From assembly GCF_000504245.1 (NCBI RefSeq), contig NZ_KI632509.1, positions 4,491,502 to 4,555,501 on the forward strand: a stretch of 64,000 nucleotides of DNA, written 5' to 3'. The translations under genes were made by a program, and so were the position numbers. Positions 7,930-19,045 of this stretch are shown piece by piece (within the stretch, counting starts at the first letter, position 1; every line of letters starts with the position of its first letter). The notes under the pieces are model-generated. The model was not told where the DNA came from and made no database searches. It saw only the letters and a program-made list of their open reading frames with translations. This DNA comes from Haloechinothrix halophila YIM 93223. GTDB taxonomy: Bacteria; Actinomycetota; Actinomycetes; Mycobacteriales; Pseudonocardiaceae.

Positions 7930-9186
7930 ATGCGCGTGCTGATGATGTCGTGGGAATACCCGCCCGTGGTTGTCGGTGGGCTGTCCCGGCACGTGCACGC
8001 GCTGGCCCGGCATCTCGCCGCCGGCGGCCACGACGTCGTCGTGCTGTGCAGGCATGTCGCGGGCACCGATGGGCAGACCCACCCCACCACTGATCGCGTC
8101 GTCGACGGCGTCCGGGTCATCCGGGTGGCCGAAGACCCAATGCATGTCACCTTCGAGCGTGACCTCGTGGCGTGGACGCTGGCGATGGGACACGCCATGG
8201 TGCGGGCGGGCACCGAGCTGCTGCGGCAGTGGCAGCCGGACGTCGTCCACGCGCACGACTGGCTGGTCACCCACCCCGCGATCGCGCTGAGCGAGGCCGC
8301 GGGAGTGCCGTTGGTCGGCACGGTGCACGCTACCGAGGCGGGCAGGCACTCCGGCTGGCTGTCGCACCCGCTGAACCAGCAGGTGCACTCGGTCGAGTGG
8401 TGGCTGACGCAGCGCGCGGACGAACTGATCACCTGCTCGGTGGCGATGCGGACCGAGGTGGCACACCTGTTCGACGTCGACGCCGCCGCGATCCACGTGA
8501 TCCACAACGGCATCGAGGAGCGCGGCTGGCGGGTCAGCGACGCGGAGATCACCGAGGCGCGGCAGCGGCACGGCGCCGACGCGCCACTACTGCTGTACTT
8601 CGGTCGGCTGGAGTACGAGAAAGGCGTGCAGGACCTGCTCGCCGCACTCCCCCGCATCCGCCAGCGCCACCCCGGCACCCGGCTGGTCGTGGCTGGCAAG
8701 GGCAGGCACCTGGACCCGCTGATCGAACAGGCACGCAAGCTGCGTATCCGGCGCGCGGTGGACTTCACCGGGCACCTGTCCGACCGCGACCTGTGCGCGG
8801 TGCTGTCCGCGGCGGACGCCGTGGTGTTGCCCAGCCGCTATGAACCGTTCGGCATCGTCGCGCTTGAGGCGGCGGCGGCGCAGGCGCCGCTGGTCGCGTC
8901 CACGGCAGGCGGGCTCGGCGAGGTCGTGCTGGACGGCAAGACCGGGCTGGCATTCGCACCCGGCGACGTCGACGCGCTGGCGACGGCCGTCGGCACCGTG
9001 CTCGACGACCGGGACACCGCCACCCGCCGCGCGGAGGCCGCCGCTGCCCGGCTGGCGGGCTCGTTCAACTGGGCCACCATCGCCGAGGAGACCGTCGAGG
9101 TCTACCGCCGCGCCCGGCCATCGGGACCGCGTGACATGGCGCGGCCGAAGATCCCCACTGGCAACGTCTTCGACGTCGACGCGTAG
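7930..9186 (+). CDS. GT4 alpha-1,4-glucosyltransferase (Rv3032-like glycogen synthase)
   Basis: About 418 residues with the GT-B fold. The N-terminal VLMMSWEYPPVVVGGLSRHV contains the conserved Gly-Gly loop that binds the nucleotide sugar. HAHDWLVTHPA and HNGIEER follow, then the donor-binding FGRLEYEKGVQDLL and the C-terminal PSRYEPFGIVALEAAA with the E-x7-E element of family GT4. The mycobacterial homologue Rv3032 elongates methylglucose lipopolysaccharide and glycogen. The ATG at 7930 has GGAGGA 9 bases upstream and is preferred over the ATG at 7912, which lies in front of that site. It probably has its own promoter after the toxin-antitoxin insertion. Confidence 0.9.
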   Translation: MRVLMMSWEYPPVVVGGLSRHVHALARHLAAGGHDVVVLCRHVAGTDGQTHPTTDRVVDGVRVIRVAEDPMHVTFERDLVAWTLAMGHAMVRAGTELLRQWQPDVVHAHDWLVTHPAIALSEAAGVPLVGTVHATEAGRHSGWLSHPLNQQVHSVEWWLTQRADELITCSVAMRTEVAHLFDVDAAAIHVIHNGIEERGWRVSDAEITEARQRHGADAPLLLYFGRLEYEKGVQDLLAALPRIRQRHPGTRLVVAGKGRHLDPLIEQARKLRIRRAVDFTGHLSDRDLCAVLSAADAVVLPSRYEPFGIVALEAAAAQAPLVASTAGGLGEVVLDGKTGLAFAPGDVDALATAVGTVLDDRDTATRRAEAAAARLAGSFNWATIAEETVEVYRRARPSGPRDMARPKIPTGNVFDVDA

Positions 9187-9203
9187 CGCCCGCCAACGCC
9201 GAC

Positions 9204-9251
9204 GATCATGAGGCGTTTGGGTAGTCATAGCAACCGCATTGCCTCATGATC
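9204..9251. repeat. Intergenic palindrome, copy 2 (bidirectional terminator-like)
   Basis: Arms GATCATGAGGC (9204-9214) and GCCTCATGATC (9241-9251) enclose a centre resembling the TGAGGCGTT...CATAGCA core of the copy at 1547. It sits between the convergent GT4 and P-loop ATPase genes. Confidence 0.7.
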
Positions 9252-9257
9252 AACCGC

Positions 9258-9884
9258 TCAGCCCGGACCGGCGGACGACGTGGCGTGCTGCGCACGGGGC
9301 GCATCGGCGGGGCGTAACACGAGCCGGGTGCCGCACTCGGGTCTGGGCAGCAGCCGGGCCGAGTGCCAGCCAGGCAGCCCCCGCCCGGCGGCCAGCGCGC
9401 ACCGGACCGTTCGCGCGTCACGCACGTGGCGTGCGAAGGAGCGCGGCGAGCTCACCCTGCCACGCTCCACCTGCCCACGCCACGCGTCCGCGGGATCGAC
9501 ATCCAGCCAGAGCATCCGCCGGGTGCGGCGAGCGCATACCCCGATGCAGAGCAACAGGACCCTGGTGCGTCGGCGGGTGGCGGGAATGTGCGCCACGACC
9601 GGTCCGCACGCTCGCAGCGCCACCAGCCAGATGCGCCACCGGTGCGCGAGGTGGACGAGCGGGCGGTACCACCGGTATGGCAACCACGACGGCAGGAGGG
9701 CGGCGAGCCGATGCGCGACGTGCTCCGAGTCGAGAATGACGGCGCTGGCATGGTTGTCCAGATTGTGCAGCACGGTACTTTTACCCGCGCCGGGAATCCC
9801 CGCCACGATGACGAGATCGTCCGCTCCAAGTGCGATGTCCCAATCGGACACGGGACCCGGTGTGGTCGTCGACGGTGCGGCCAT
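9258..9884 (-). CDS. P-loop NTPase / kinase-like AAA protein
   Basis: 208 residues with a clear Walker A motif, IVAGIPGAGKST (about residues 26-37), followed by LDSEHVAHRL. Later there are a LLLCIGVCARRTRRMLWLDVDP stretch and an Arg-rich lid-like segment. It resembles small actinobacterial AAA_33/zeta-like nucleotide kinases of unknown substrate. No partner gene adjoins it. It is convergent with the GT4 gene and shares a hairpin with it. The start at 9884 is the first in-frame start and the first 20 residues are poorly conserved-looking, so the true start could be internal. Confidence 0.7.
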   Translation of the reverse strand: MAAPSTTTPGPVSDWDIALGADDLVIVAGIPGAGKSTVLHNLDNHASAVILDSEHVAHRLAALLPSWLPYRWYRPLVHLAHRWRIWLVALRACGPVVAHIPATRRRTRVLLLCIGVCARRTRRMLWLDVDPADAWRGQVERGRVSSPRSFARHVRDARTVRCALAAGRGLPGWHSARLLPRPECGTRLVLRPADAPRAQHATSSAGPG

Positions 9885-9932
9885 ATCGGCAAGAACGTGA
9901 CATGATCACGAACAGTTCCCGCGACGAGAAAA

Positions 9933-9982
9933 TCCCTCCCCTCGCGTCGGTGGCGGGTGATCACCGACGCGAGCGGGAGGGA
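9933..9982. terminator. Hairpin downstream of malate synthase
   Basis: Arms TCCCTCCCCTCGCGTCGGTG (9933-9952) and its complement with a single bulged base (9962-9982) form a ~20-bp stem with a 9-base loop. It lies between the malate synthase stop and the divergently placed ATPase start, so it probably terminates the glyoxylate-gene transcript. Confidence 0.65.
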
Positions 9983-9996
9983 CGTCTTTGGGTATC

Positions 9997-10080
9997 GCAA
10001 CCGTGCCACACAACGTCGCAAATGCCGAACACAGCGTTCTGAGTGTCGGACACGGCGTCGTGAGTGCAGGACACGACGCG
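9997..10080. repeat. Degenerate 21-bp tandem repeat, about four units
   Basis: Units at 10018-10038, 10039-10059 and 10060-10080 share a TGAGTGnCGGACACnGCGT-like core. A weaker unit precedes them at 9997-10017. The period is exactly 21 bp. The array abuts the malate synthase stop codon at 10086. Confidence 0.6.
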
Positions 10081-10085
10081 GGCGG

Positions 10086-11693
<1,608 letters not shown>

Positions 11694-11746
11694 GATCGTC
11701 CCTTCGAGTCAGACACTGCGGACGCTGGAGTGAAGGTGGTGGGGTC

Positions 11747-11796
11747 GGGTCGTGAGTGGCTATCAGAGTTCTAACCCTGATAGCCACTCACGACCC
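11747..11796. terminator. Strong hairpin between isocitrate lyase and malate synthase
   Basis: Perfect 20-bp arms (GGGTCGTGAGTGGCTATCAG at 11747-11766 and its complement at 11777-11796) with a 10-base loop. It lies 12 bases beyond the isocitrate lyase stop and in front of malate synthase, and probably terminates or attenuates aceA read-through. Confidence 0.75.
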
Positions 11797-11808
11797 TGAG
11801 GGGATTGA

Positions 11809-13095
<1,287 letters not shown>

Positions 13096-13156
13096 CCGGT
13101 CTCCAGTGTTCGTGTCTGCGAGCTTGGCGCGAGGTGCGCAGACGCGGACCAAGCTC

Positions 13157-13245
13157 AAAGGTTGCAAAGGTTGCTATCCCGCATCTGCTTGCCAAGACCA
13201 TTGCACAAGCAGCAAAAATCGCGCCACCAAGCGAATTTGCAAATT
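13157..13245. promoter_or_regulatory. RamB-type operators between aceA and ramB
   Basis: A perfect 12-bp palindrome AATTTGCAAATT at 13234-13245 matches the core of the corynebacterial RamB site (TTTGCAAA-type). A 9-bp unit AAAGGTTGC is repeated in tandem at 13157-13174 and carries the same TTGCAAA half-site. The spacer 13096-13362 must hold the promoters of both divergent genes, which fits repression of aceA and autoregulation of ramB. Confidence 0.65.
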
Positions 13246-13362
13246 TATGTGAACGATCGGTAGCATCTTGTAAAGGCTGCGAAGATCGCCGTGGCGACAC
13301 TGATCAAAACGACGGCGAAACGCGGGATTAACCTGAAGAAACTGCGGGTAGAGAGGCCCTTC

Positions 13363-14790
13363 ATGGAGAAAACCTTCGCCGGGGCGAAGCTTCGACACCT
13401 CCGCGAGAGCCGTCAGATGAGTCAAGCGGATCTCGCAAGAGTGTTGGAGATCTCACCGAGCTACCTGAACCAGATCGAACATAATGCGAGGCCGCTCACA
13501 GTCCCGGTGCTGTTGCGCATCACGCAAGCATTCGGGGTCGACGCCGAGTTCTTCGCGAGCAACGACACCGCCCGGCTCGTCGCGGACGTCCGTGAAGCGC
13601 TGCTGGACGAGTCGGTCGACACCGATGTCAGCTCCGGGGAGTTGAACGACCTCGCCACGAACCTGCCGAACGTGGCAACCGCCCTGGTCAAGCTGCATCG
13701 GCGATACCGCGACGCGGTGGAGAACACCGCCGCGCTGGTCACAGAGGACGGCAGAGGCACCCACGGCAGCACCGCCGCTCCCCTGCCGCACGAAGAGGTC
13801 CGCGACTTCTTCTACGAGCGGGAGAACTACGTCGCCGAACTGGACGAACGCGCCGAGCGGATGTCGCTGGACATGAACCTGCGCCGCGGCGATCTGCGCA
13901 ACGCGCTGCGGGAGAAGCTCGCCGATGTCTACGGCGTCATCGCCACCACGGAGGGCATCGACGAGTCGACCGGCGAGCAGCACCGCTACGAGCAGGACGC
14001 GAAGGTGCTGCGCATGGCGCCCAGCCTGCGAGTAGGCCAGCAGGCGTTCCGGATGGCATCGCAGATCGCGCTGCTCGAGTACTCCGAGCTGATCAACGAG
14101 CTGGCCGACTCCTGGGCGTTCTCCGGTTCGGCAGCTCGGTCGCTGGCGCGGGTCGGGCTGGCGAACTACTTCGCGGGCGCGCTGATCCTGCCGTACACCG
14201 CGTTCCACACGACGGCCGAGCGCTATCGCTACGACATCGAGCGGCTGTGCGACCACTTCGGCGTCGGCTTCGAGACGGTCTGCCACCGGCTATCGACGTT
14301 GCAGCGGCCGAAGCAGCGCGGCGTGCCGTTCTCGTTCGTGCGGGTCGACCGGGCGGGCAACATGTCCAAACGGCAGTCGGCGGCAGGGTTCCACTTCTCC
14401 CGGGTTGGCGGTTCCTGCCCGCTGTGGAACATCTACGAGGCGTTCGCCTCGCCGGGCAAGATTCTCACCCAGGTGGCCGAGATGCCGGACGGCAAGAAGT
14501 ACTTCTGGGTGGCCCGAACCGTGTCACGCAACATCGGTGGCTACGGCAAACCAGGCAAGATCTTCTCGGTCGGACTCGGCTGCGAACTGCGGCACGCCCG
14601 CAGGCTGGTGTACTCCACCGGGCTCGACCTGGACGACTCATCGGCGGCAACGCCGATCGGCATGGGTTGTAAAGTCTGCGAACGGCAGGCATGCCCGCAG
14701 CGGGCGTTCCCGACGATCGGCAAGCAGCTCACCGTGGACGAGAACACGTCGACGTTCGTGCCGTACCCGGCGGTGCCCAAGGACGACTAA
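13363..14790 (+). CDS. ramB: RamB-like XRE / ScfR-family transcriptional regulator of acetate metabolism
   Basis: 475 residues. An N-terminal XRE helix-turn-helix (LRHLRESRQMSQADLARVLEIS, about residues 10-60) is followed by a central region with the IrrE N-terminal-like domain (SARSLARVGLANYFAGALILPY). The C-terminal short-chain fatty-acyl regulator domain carries conserved cysteines (GSCPLWN, GLGCELRHAR, GCKVCERQACPQRAF). This is the RamB architecture. In Corynebacterium and Mycobacterium RamB represses aceA/aceB when acetate is absent. The ATG at 13363 has an AGAGAGG site, and an earlier in-frame ATG at 13291 falls inside the operator region. Divergence from aceA supports the assignment. 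Confidence 0.92.
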   Translation: MEKTFAGAKLRHLRESRQMSQADLARVLEISPSYLNQIEHNARPLTVPVLLRITQAFGVDAEFFASNDTARLVADVREALLDESVDTDVSSGELNDLATNLPNVATALVKLHRRYRDAVENTAALVTEDGRGTHGSTAAPLPHEEVRDFFYERENYVAELDERAERMSLDMNLRRGDLRNALREKLADVYGVIATTEGIDESTGEQHRYEQDAKVLRMAPSLRVGQQAFRMASQIALLEYSELINELADSWAFSGSAARSLARVGLANYFAGALILPYTAFHTTAERYRYDIERLCDHFGVGFETVCHRLSTLQRPKQRGVPFSFVRVDRAGNMSKRQSAAGFHFSRVGGSCPLWNIYEAFASPGKILTQVAEMPDGKKYFWVARTVSRNIGGYGKPGKIFSVGLGCELRHARRLVYSTGLDLDDSSAATPIGMGCKVCERQACPQRAFPTIGKQLTVDENTSTFVPYPAVPKDD

Positions 14791-14796
14791 TTCCTT

Positions 14797-14840
14797 GTGG
14801 ATCTTGAGGCGTTGTGGTCGCTATCACGGCCACAACGCCT
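14797..14840. repeat. Intergenic palindrome, copy 3 (one arm degenerate)
   Basis: Begins with the same GTGGATCTTGAGGCGTT as the copy at 1547. The inner arms GGCGTTGTGG (14808-14817) and CCACAACGCC (14830-14839) pair perfectly around CGCTAT, but the distal part of the right arm has decayed. It lies between convergent ramB and the acyltransferase gene. Confidence 0.75.
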
Positions 14841-14861
14841 ACAGCTTCGCCCTAAGCGACG

Positions 14862-15608
14862 TCAGTGCTCGTCGAGGGTCTGCCGCAGCGCGGCGTTGGC
14901 CTTGCGCGCCATGTCGGCGACGGCCTCCCTGCGGGCTCGGTCGGCCTCGTAAGCGTCCTGCCTGTCCCTGAGCACCTTCGCGGGGATGCCCCCGGCGACG
15001 GCGTAGTCCGGCACGTCGCCCTTGACCACGGCATGCGCGCCGAGCACGGCGCCGCGCCCGACCCGGGTGCCCTTGGTGACGGTGACCTTGGTGCAGATCC
15101 AGGTGTCCGGGCCGATACGCACCGGGGCCTTGATGATGCCCTGGTCCTTGATCGGCAGGTTGATGTCGGTCGTGACGTGATCGAAGTCGCAGATGTAGAC
15201 CCAGTCGGCCACCAGCGTCGCGGCGCCCATCTCGATGTCGAGGTAGCAGTTGATGACGTTCTGCCGCCCGAACACGGTTTTGTCGCCGATGCGCAGTGAT
15301 CCCTCGTGGCAGCGGATGGCGTTGCCGTCACCGATGTGCACCCAGCGGCCGATCTCCAGCCGCCCGTACCCGGCGCGGGCGTGCAACTCGACGTCCTTGC
15401 CGAGGAACACCATGCCGCGCAGGATCACGTGCGGGTTCGTGAGGCGGAACTTGAGCAGCCGCCAGTACCGCACCAAGTACCAGGGCGTAAACGCTCGATT
15501 GCGCAACACCCAGCGCAGCGAGTCCCTGGTCAGGAACTTCGCCTGGCGCGGATCGTTACGGGTCTTCCGCCACGCCTGAACTCGGTCGAAAACCGGTGAA
15601 CCCCACAT
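14862..15608 (-). CDS. Left-handed beta-helix (hexapeptide-repeat) acyltransferase, Rv3034c-like
   Basis: About 248 residues. A basic N-terminal region (PWYLVRYWRLLKFRL) leads into hexapeptide turns of the LbH fold (VILRGMVFLGKDVELHARAG onward), with the active-site-like segment VYICDFDHVTTD and the closing VGRGAVLGAHAVVKGDVPDYAVAGGIPAKVL. Such enzymes transfer acyl or acetyl groups to sugars. M. tuberculosis has a comparable gene, Rv3034c, just beyond its methylglucose-lipopolysaccharide genes, which suggests conserved neighbourhood. The ATG at 15608 leaves a 31-bp gap after the upstream gene. A GTG at 15617 is an alternative, and starting further upstream would overlap that gene. Confidence 0.82.
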   Translation of the reverse strand: MWGSPVFDRVQAWRKTRNDPRQAKFLTRDSLRWVLRNRAFTPWYLVRYWRLLKFRLTNPHVILRGMVFLGKDVELHARAGYGRLEIGRWVHIGDGNAIRCHEGSLRIGDKTVFGRQNVINCYLDIEMGAATLVADWVYICDFDHVTTDINLPIKDQGIIKAPVRIGPDTWICTKVTVTKGTRVGRGAVLGAHAVVKGDVPDYAVAGGIPAKVLRDRQDAYEADRARREAVADMARKANAALRQTLDEH

Positions 15609-15639
15609 CGACGTCACGGCTGCACGGTAACCGACACGC

Positions 15640-16524
15640 TCAGCCGCTGCGAGCGTCACCCGGCCACCAGTCGGTGATCGCGGCGACGATCTCCTCGGGC
15701 GCGTCCTCCTGGATGTAGTGCGACGCGCCGCGCAGGATCCTCGTCGTGTGGTTCGGGAACGCCTGCTCCCAGCGCTCGCGGTGACGTTCCTTGAATGCCT
15801 GGTCCTTGTCCGCCCACACCAGCAGCGCGGGCTTGTCCCGTAGCGAAGCGAGCCCGGCCTCGACCTCGGCGAGCAGGTCGGTCGCTGCCAGGATCTCGTG
15901 CGGCATGACGTGCACCGGCACCCGCGACTCCGGCGTGGGATGCGGCGCCTTGTACATGGCGTGCTCAGCCGGGGTGAGCTTCTTACGTCTGATGCCGGCT
16001 TTCAGGAAGACGCTGGTGAAGACGTCGGCGTGTTTGACGAGCACGCCGCCGGGGATGCCGCTGCCGAGCAGTTTGGAGAACGTGGCGATGCTGCGGTCGT
16101 CGCGCACCGGCCAGGCCCAGGTGTTGCCGATGACGAACGCCCGGAACCGGTCCGGCTCATGGGTCGCGACCCAGAACCCGATCGGCCCGCCCCAGTCCTG
16201 CACCATGAGCGTGACGTCGCGCAGGTCGAGCTGCCGGATGAACTCCCGCACCACCCGTGCGTGCTCAGCGACCGTGTAGGCGTAGCCGTCGGGTGCGGTG
16301 GAGAGCCCGAAACCCGGGTAGTCCAGCGCGATGCAGCGGAACCGGTCCTTGAGTCCGGTCACGATGTGCCGGTACAGGAACGACCAGGTCGGGTTCCCGT
16401 GCAGACCGAGGAAGACCGGGCCTTCGCCTTCGTCGATGTAGTGCACCCGCGCGCCCGCCACCTCGGCGAAGTGGCTCTCGAACGGGAAGAGGTCGTCGTC
16501 CACCCAGCTTGGCCGCTCAGCCAT
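15640..16524 (-). CDS. Haloalkane-dehalogenase-like alpha/beta hydrolase
   Basis: 294 residues with the haloalkane dehalogenase pattern. HGNPTWSFLYR supplies the oxyanion hole and a halide-binding Trp partner, VQDWGGPIGF has Asp as nucleophile with its adjacent Trp, and a NTWAWP cap region precedes the catalytic His in GASHYIQEDAPEEI. Enzymes of this family hydrolyse a carbon-halogen bond to an alcohol. The true substrate here is unknown, since many actinobacterial members have no known natural halide. The ATG at 16524 has AAGGAG upstream. It is probably co-transcribed with the acyltransferase and divergent from the nucleoside hydrolase. Confidence 0.85.
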   Translation of the reverse strand: MAERPSWVDDDLFPFESHFAEVAGARVHYIDEGEGPVFLGLHGNPTWSFLYRHIVTGLKDRFRCIALDYPGFGLSTAPDGYAYTVAEHARVVREFIRQLDLRDVTLMVQDWGGPIGFWVATHEPDRFRAFVIGNTWAWPVRDDRSIATFSKLLGSGIPGGVLVKHADVFTSVFLKAGIRRKKLTPAEHAMYKAPHPTPESRVPVHVMPHEILAATDLLAEVEAGLASLRDKPALLVWADKDQAFKERHRERWEQAFPNHTTRILRGASHYIQEDAPEEIVAAITDWWPGDARSG

Positions 16525-16621
16525 GATGCACTCCTTACCTCGACGATTTGTCCATTCTGCTCCGGTGCCGACCGATGGGCATGCCAGCGAACCCGACTGG
16601 GGCAATGGCAGGATCGCGGGC

Positions 16622-17590
16622 ATGACGCGCCTGATCATCGACACCGACCCTGGCGTCGACGACGCCATCGCGATCGCCATCGCGGCGCTGAGCCCCAGCA
16701 CCGATCTGCTTGGCGTGACCACGGTGTTCGGCAACGTCCCATTGGCGAAGACCACCCGCAACGCGCTGCGCATCCTCGAGATGTGCGGGCGGGACGACGT
16801 CCCGGTCGCCGCGGGCGCTGCCATGCCACTGGTGCACCCGCAGGCACGCCAGGACAGCACCGCGCACGGCGACGACGGCTTGTCCGGACACGCTGACGTG
16901 CTACCCGAACCGTCTCGCGATGCCGTAGCGGATGGCGCGGTGGGGCTCATGGCGTCGCTGCTGGAACAGGCCGAGGAGCCGGTGACGATCTCGCCGATCG
17001 GCCCGCTGACCAATATCGCCGTGTTGCTTGCCGCGTATCCACACCTCAAGCCGAAGATCGAGCGCCTGGTGATCATGGGTGGCGCGCTCGAGGGTGGCAA
17101 CGTCACCGCGCGGGCCGAGTTCAACGTCTGGAGCGACCCGGAAGCCGCCCGCCGGGTGCTGGTCACCGAAGACGTCCCGTGCGTGCTGGTGCCGATGGAC
17201 CTGACCTACCGCTGCGCGGTCGACACGGATTGGCTGGAGCTGCTGGCCACGTCCGGCCGGGTGGGCGAGGCGCTGCGGGCACTCACGCCGGAGTACGTCC
17301 GGCACTACACCCGAGCGCTCGGCTGGCCGGGGATGGTGGTGCACGACGCGGTGGCCATCGTCGAAGCCATCACGCCGGGCACCCTGGTCACGGAGTCCCT
17401 GCCACTGGACATCGAGTGCTCATTCGGGCCGTCACGCGGGGCTGTGATCGCCGACCGCCGCAGGCGCGAGCAGATCGACGACACCGTGGCCCTCGATGAG
17501 GCTGGCCGGGTCGACGTCGCCATGGACACCGACATTGCTCGGCTGCGCGCAGTGCTTCTCGAGGGAATCGAGGAGAAGATGGAAGCATGA
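16622..17590 (+). CDS. Inosine-uridine-preferring nucleoside hydrolase
   Basis: 322 residues with the N-terminal calcium-binding signature LIIDTDPGVDDAIAIAIA. ISPIGPLTNIA, IMGGALEGGN, AEFNVWSDPEAA and a C-terminal VVHDAVAIVEA block (the last Asp also binds calcium) complete the family pattern. It splits ribonucleosides into ribose and free base for salvage. The in-frame ATG at 16622 starts directly at the conserved strand. Its stop overlaps the next gene by 4 bp, so the two are translationally coupled. Confidence 0.9.
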   Translation: MTRLIIDTDPGVDDAIAIAIAALSPSTDLLGVTTVFGNVPLAKTTRNALRILEMCGRDDVPVAAGAAMPLVHPQARQDSTAHGDDGLSGHADVLPEPSRDAVADGAVGLMASLLEQAEEPVTISPIGPLTNIAVLLAAYPHLKPKIERLVIMGGALEGGNVTARAEFNVWSDPEAARRVLVTEDVPCVLVPMDLTYRCAVDTDWLELLATSGRVGEALRALTPEYVRHYTRALGWPGMVVHDAVAIVEAITPGTLVTESLPLDIECSFGPSRGAVIADRRRREQIDDTVALDEAGRVDVAMDTDIARLRAVLLEGIEEKMEA

Positions 17591-18075
17591 CGGACCGGCG
17601 ACTAGCGATCCTGCGACACGCGAAGGCTGCATGGCCGGAGGGCGTAACCGACCTCGAACGACCGCTGGCCGAACGTGGCGAGCGCGACGCGCCCGCTGCC
17701 GGCCGCTGGTTGGCCGAGAACCTTCGGCGCATCGACGTCGCGGTGTGCTCCCCGGCGGCCCGCGCCCGGCAGACCTGGATTCTGGCGGCAGGCGAACTGG
17801 CAGCGACCCCGCAAACCCGCTACGACGAGCGGATCTACGACGGCTCGCCCGGCGACCTGCTCGCCGTCGTGCAGGACATCGACGAGGCGGCGAGTACGGC
17901 GGTGCTGATCGGGCACAACCCCGGGGTGTCCCAGCTGGTGACGGCACTGACCGGTCAGCAGCACGAGCTCAGCACGTCAGGCATCGCGGTGCTGACCTGG
18001 TCCGGCGACTGGGCCAACGCGGGGAGCGTGCCGGTGGAGCTGGCGGAGGTGGCGAAGCCCCGAGGTGAGCTTTAG
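17587..18075 (+). CDS. SixA-type histidine phosphatase
   Basis: 162 residues of the histidine phosphatase superfamily. LAILRHAKAAW carries the RHG-like Arg-His, followed by VCSPAARARQTW and the second His in VLIGHNPGVSQL. SixA in E. coli dephosphorylates a phosphotransfer protein, and actinobacterial relatives have less certain targets. The ATGA overlap with the nucleoside hydrolase suggests one operon. Its 3' end overlaps the convergent TfoX-domain gene by 4 bp. Confidence 0.87.
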   Translation: MTDRRLAILRHAKAAWPEGVTDLERPLAERGERDAPAAGRWLAENLRRIDVAVCSPAARARQTWILAAGELAATPQTRYDERIYDGSPGDLLAVVQDIDEAASTAVLIGHNPGVSQLVTALTGQQHELSTSGIAVLTWSGDWANAGSVPVELAEVAKPRGEL

Positions 18076-18422
18076 CGACGCGTGCTCTTGTCCTTGGCAG
18101 GCAGCGAACGCGCATAGGCAACGCCACGATTCACCCAGTCGCCGAGCTGGCGCTCGGACTTGATGGCCGCGGTATCGACCTTGAGCCACCCCCGCATCTC
18201 ACGCCCACGCATCACCATGGGTCGTACCCGCTCGTCATCGACCAAGTCAGCGGCATTGTCGGGACTCATCCTGACCAGCAGGCCACCCTGCCCGCTCGCG
18301 GCCACCGACATGTTCCCGTTGATGAGAAACGCCAGGCCGCCGAACATCCGCTGCTCGGTCACGCCTTCCGTGCCGGCCACCAATTCGCGGATACGGTCGG
18401 CTAGTTCGTGGTCATAAGCCAT
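18072..18422 (-). CDS. TfoX/Sxy N-terminal domain protein
   Basis: 116 residues. The pattern EGVTEQRMFGGLAFLINGNMSVAA followed by LLVRMSP and MRGREMRGWLKVD is that of the TfoX N-terminal domain (PF04993). The domain is named for a competence regulator, but small stand-alone actinobacterial copies have no established function. The ATG at 18422 (MAYDHELADR) begins at the domain boundary. It is monocistronic by context. Confidence 0.85.
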   Translation of the reverse strand: MAYDHELADRIRELVAGTEGVTEQRMFGGLAFLINGNMSVAASGQGGLLVRMSPDNAADLVDDERVRPMVMRGREMRGWLKVDTAAIKSERQLGDWVNRGVAYARSLPAKDKSTRR

Positions 18423-18478
18423 GGACCAAGTATCCATCGGACACCGACAATTTCGACCCAGCTCAGGCCCTGGGCGGC

Positions 18479-18889
18479 CTAGCAGTCGTTGTCGAGGCAG
18501 AAGCTGTTCTCGGCTTCGTCGGTCTTGGCGACCTTCAACGTGATTTCGATGTCCGTGCGCACGCGCTTGCCGGCGGCGGGATCCTGACCGACGATCCGCC
18601 AGTTCGCGTAGTTGGCGGCGAACGCATGGCCGTCGACCGGCAGGGGCACGATGTCGGTGAATCCTCGCTTCTCCAACTTGTGGACGCTGACCTTCAGGTT
18701 CGTTCCCTTGACAGCTGGCATCTTCACGGCAGCTGGTGCCGTCGTCTCCGGCTCAGCCTCCGACGTCACGTCCACATGTGGAGTTGACGAGACAGTCGGG
18801 GAATCGGTCGGGCCGGTGGGTGTGCCGCACGCCGAGAGACCACCCGCCAGGACCGCGGCGAACGCAACGGCGACCAGCGACTTCAACAC
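18479..18889 (-). CDS. Putative lipoprotein with a PASTA-like domain
   Basis: About 136 residues. A lipoprotein signal peptide runs from the start to the lipobox LSAC-G, with a hydrophobic stretch VAVAFAAVLAGG. A Ser/Thr/Pro-rich linker of about 40 residues follows. Then MPAVKGTNLKVSVHKLEKRG through VGQDPAAGKRVRTDIEITLKV resembles a PASTA domain, which in actinobacteria binds cell-wall fragments or acts as a surface spacer. GTG at 18889 is used because GGGAGG lies 9 bases upstream; an earlier GTG at 18913 lies ahead of that site. The C-terminus carries a Cys pair (FCLDNDC). Confidence 0.75.
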   Translation of the reverse strand: MLKSLVAVAFAAVLAGGLSACGTPTGPTDSPTVSSTPHVDVTSEAEPETTAPAAVKMPAVKGTNLKVSVHKLEKRGFTDIVPLPVDGHAFAANYANWRIVGQDPAAGKRVRTDIEITLKVAKTDEAENSFCLDNDC

Positions 18890-19045
18890 TATGGTTCCCC
18901 TCCCGACACGCACATGGCAGATCCACCGAAACGTCGCGTTCAGCCGACCTCACCGACAGCGTCCCATCGCGGCAGGATGGTGCGCGTCGCCTGGCTGTGC
19001 CCATCTTCAGGGCCGAACGGATGACATGCCCGTCGAGCAGCGGAC

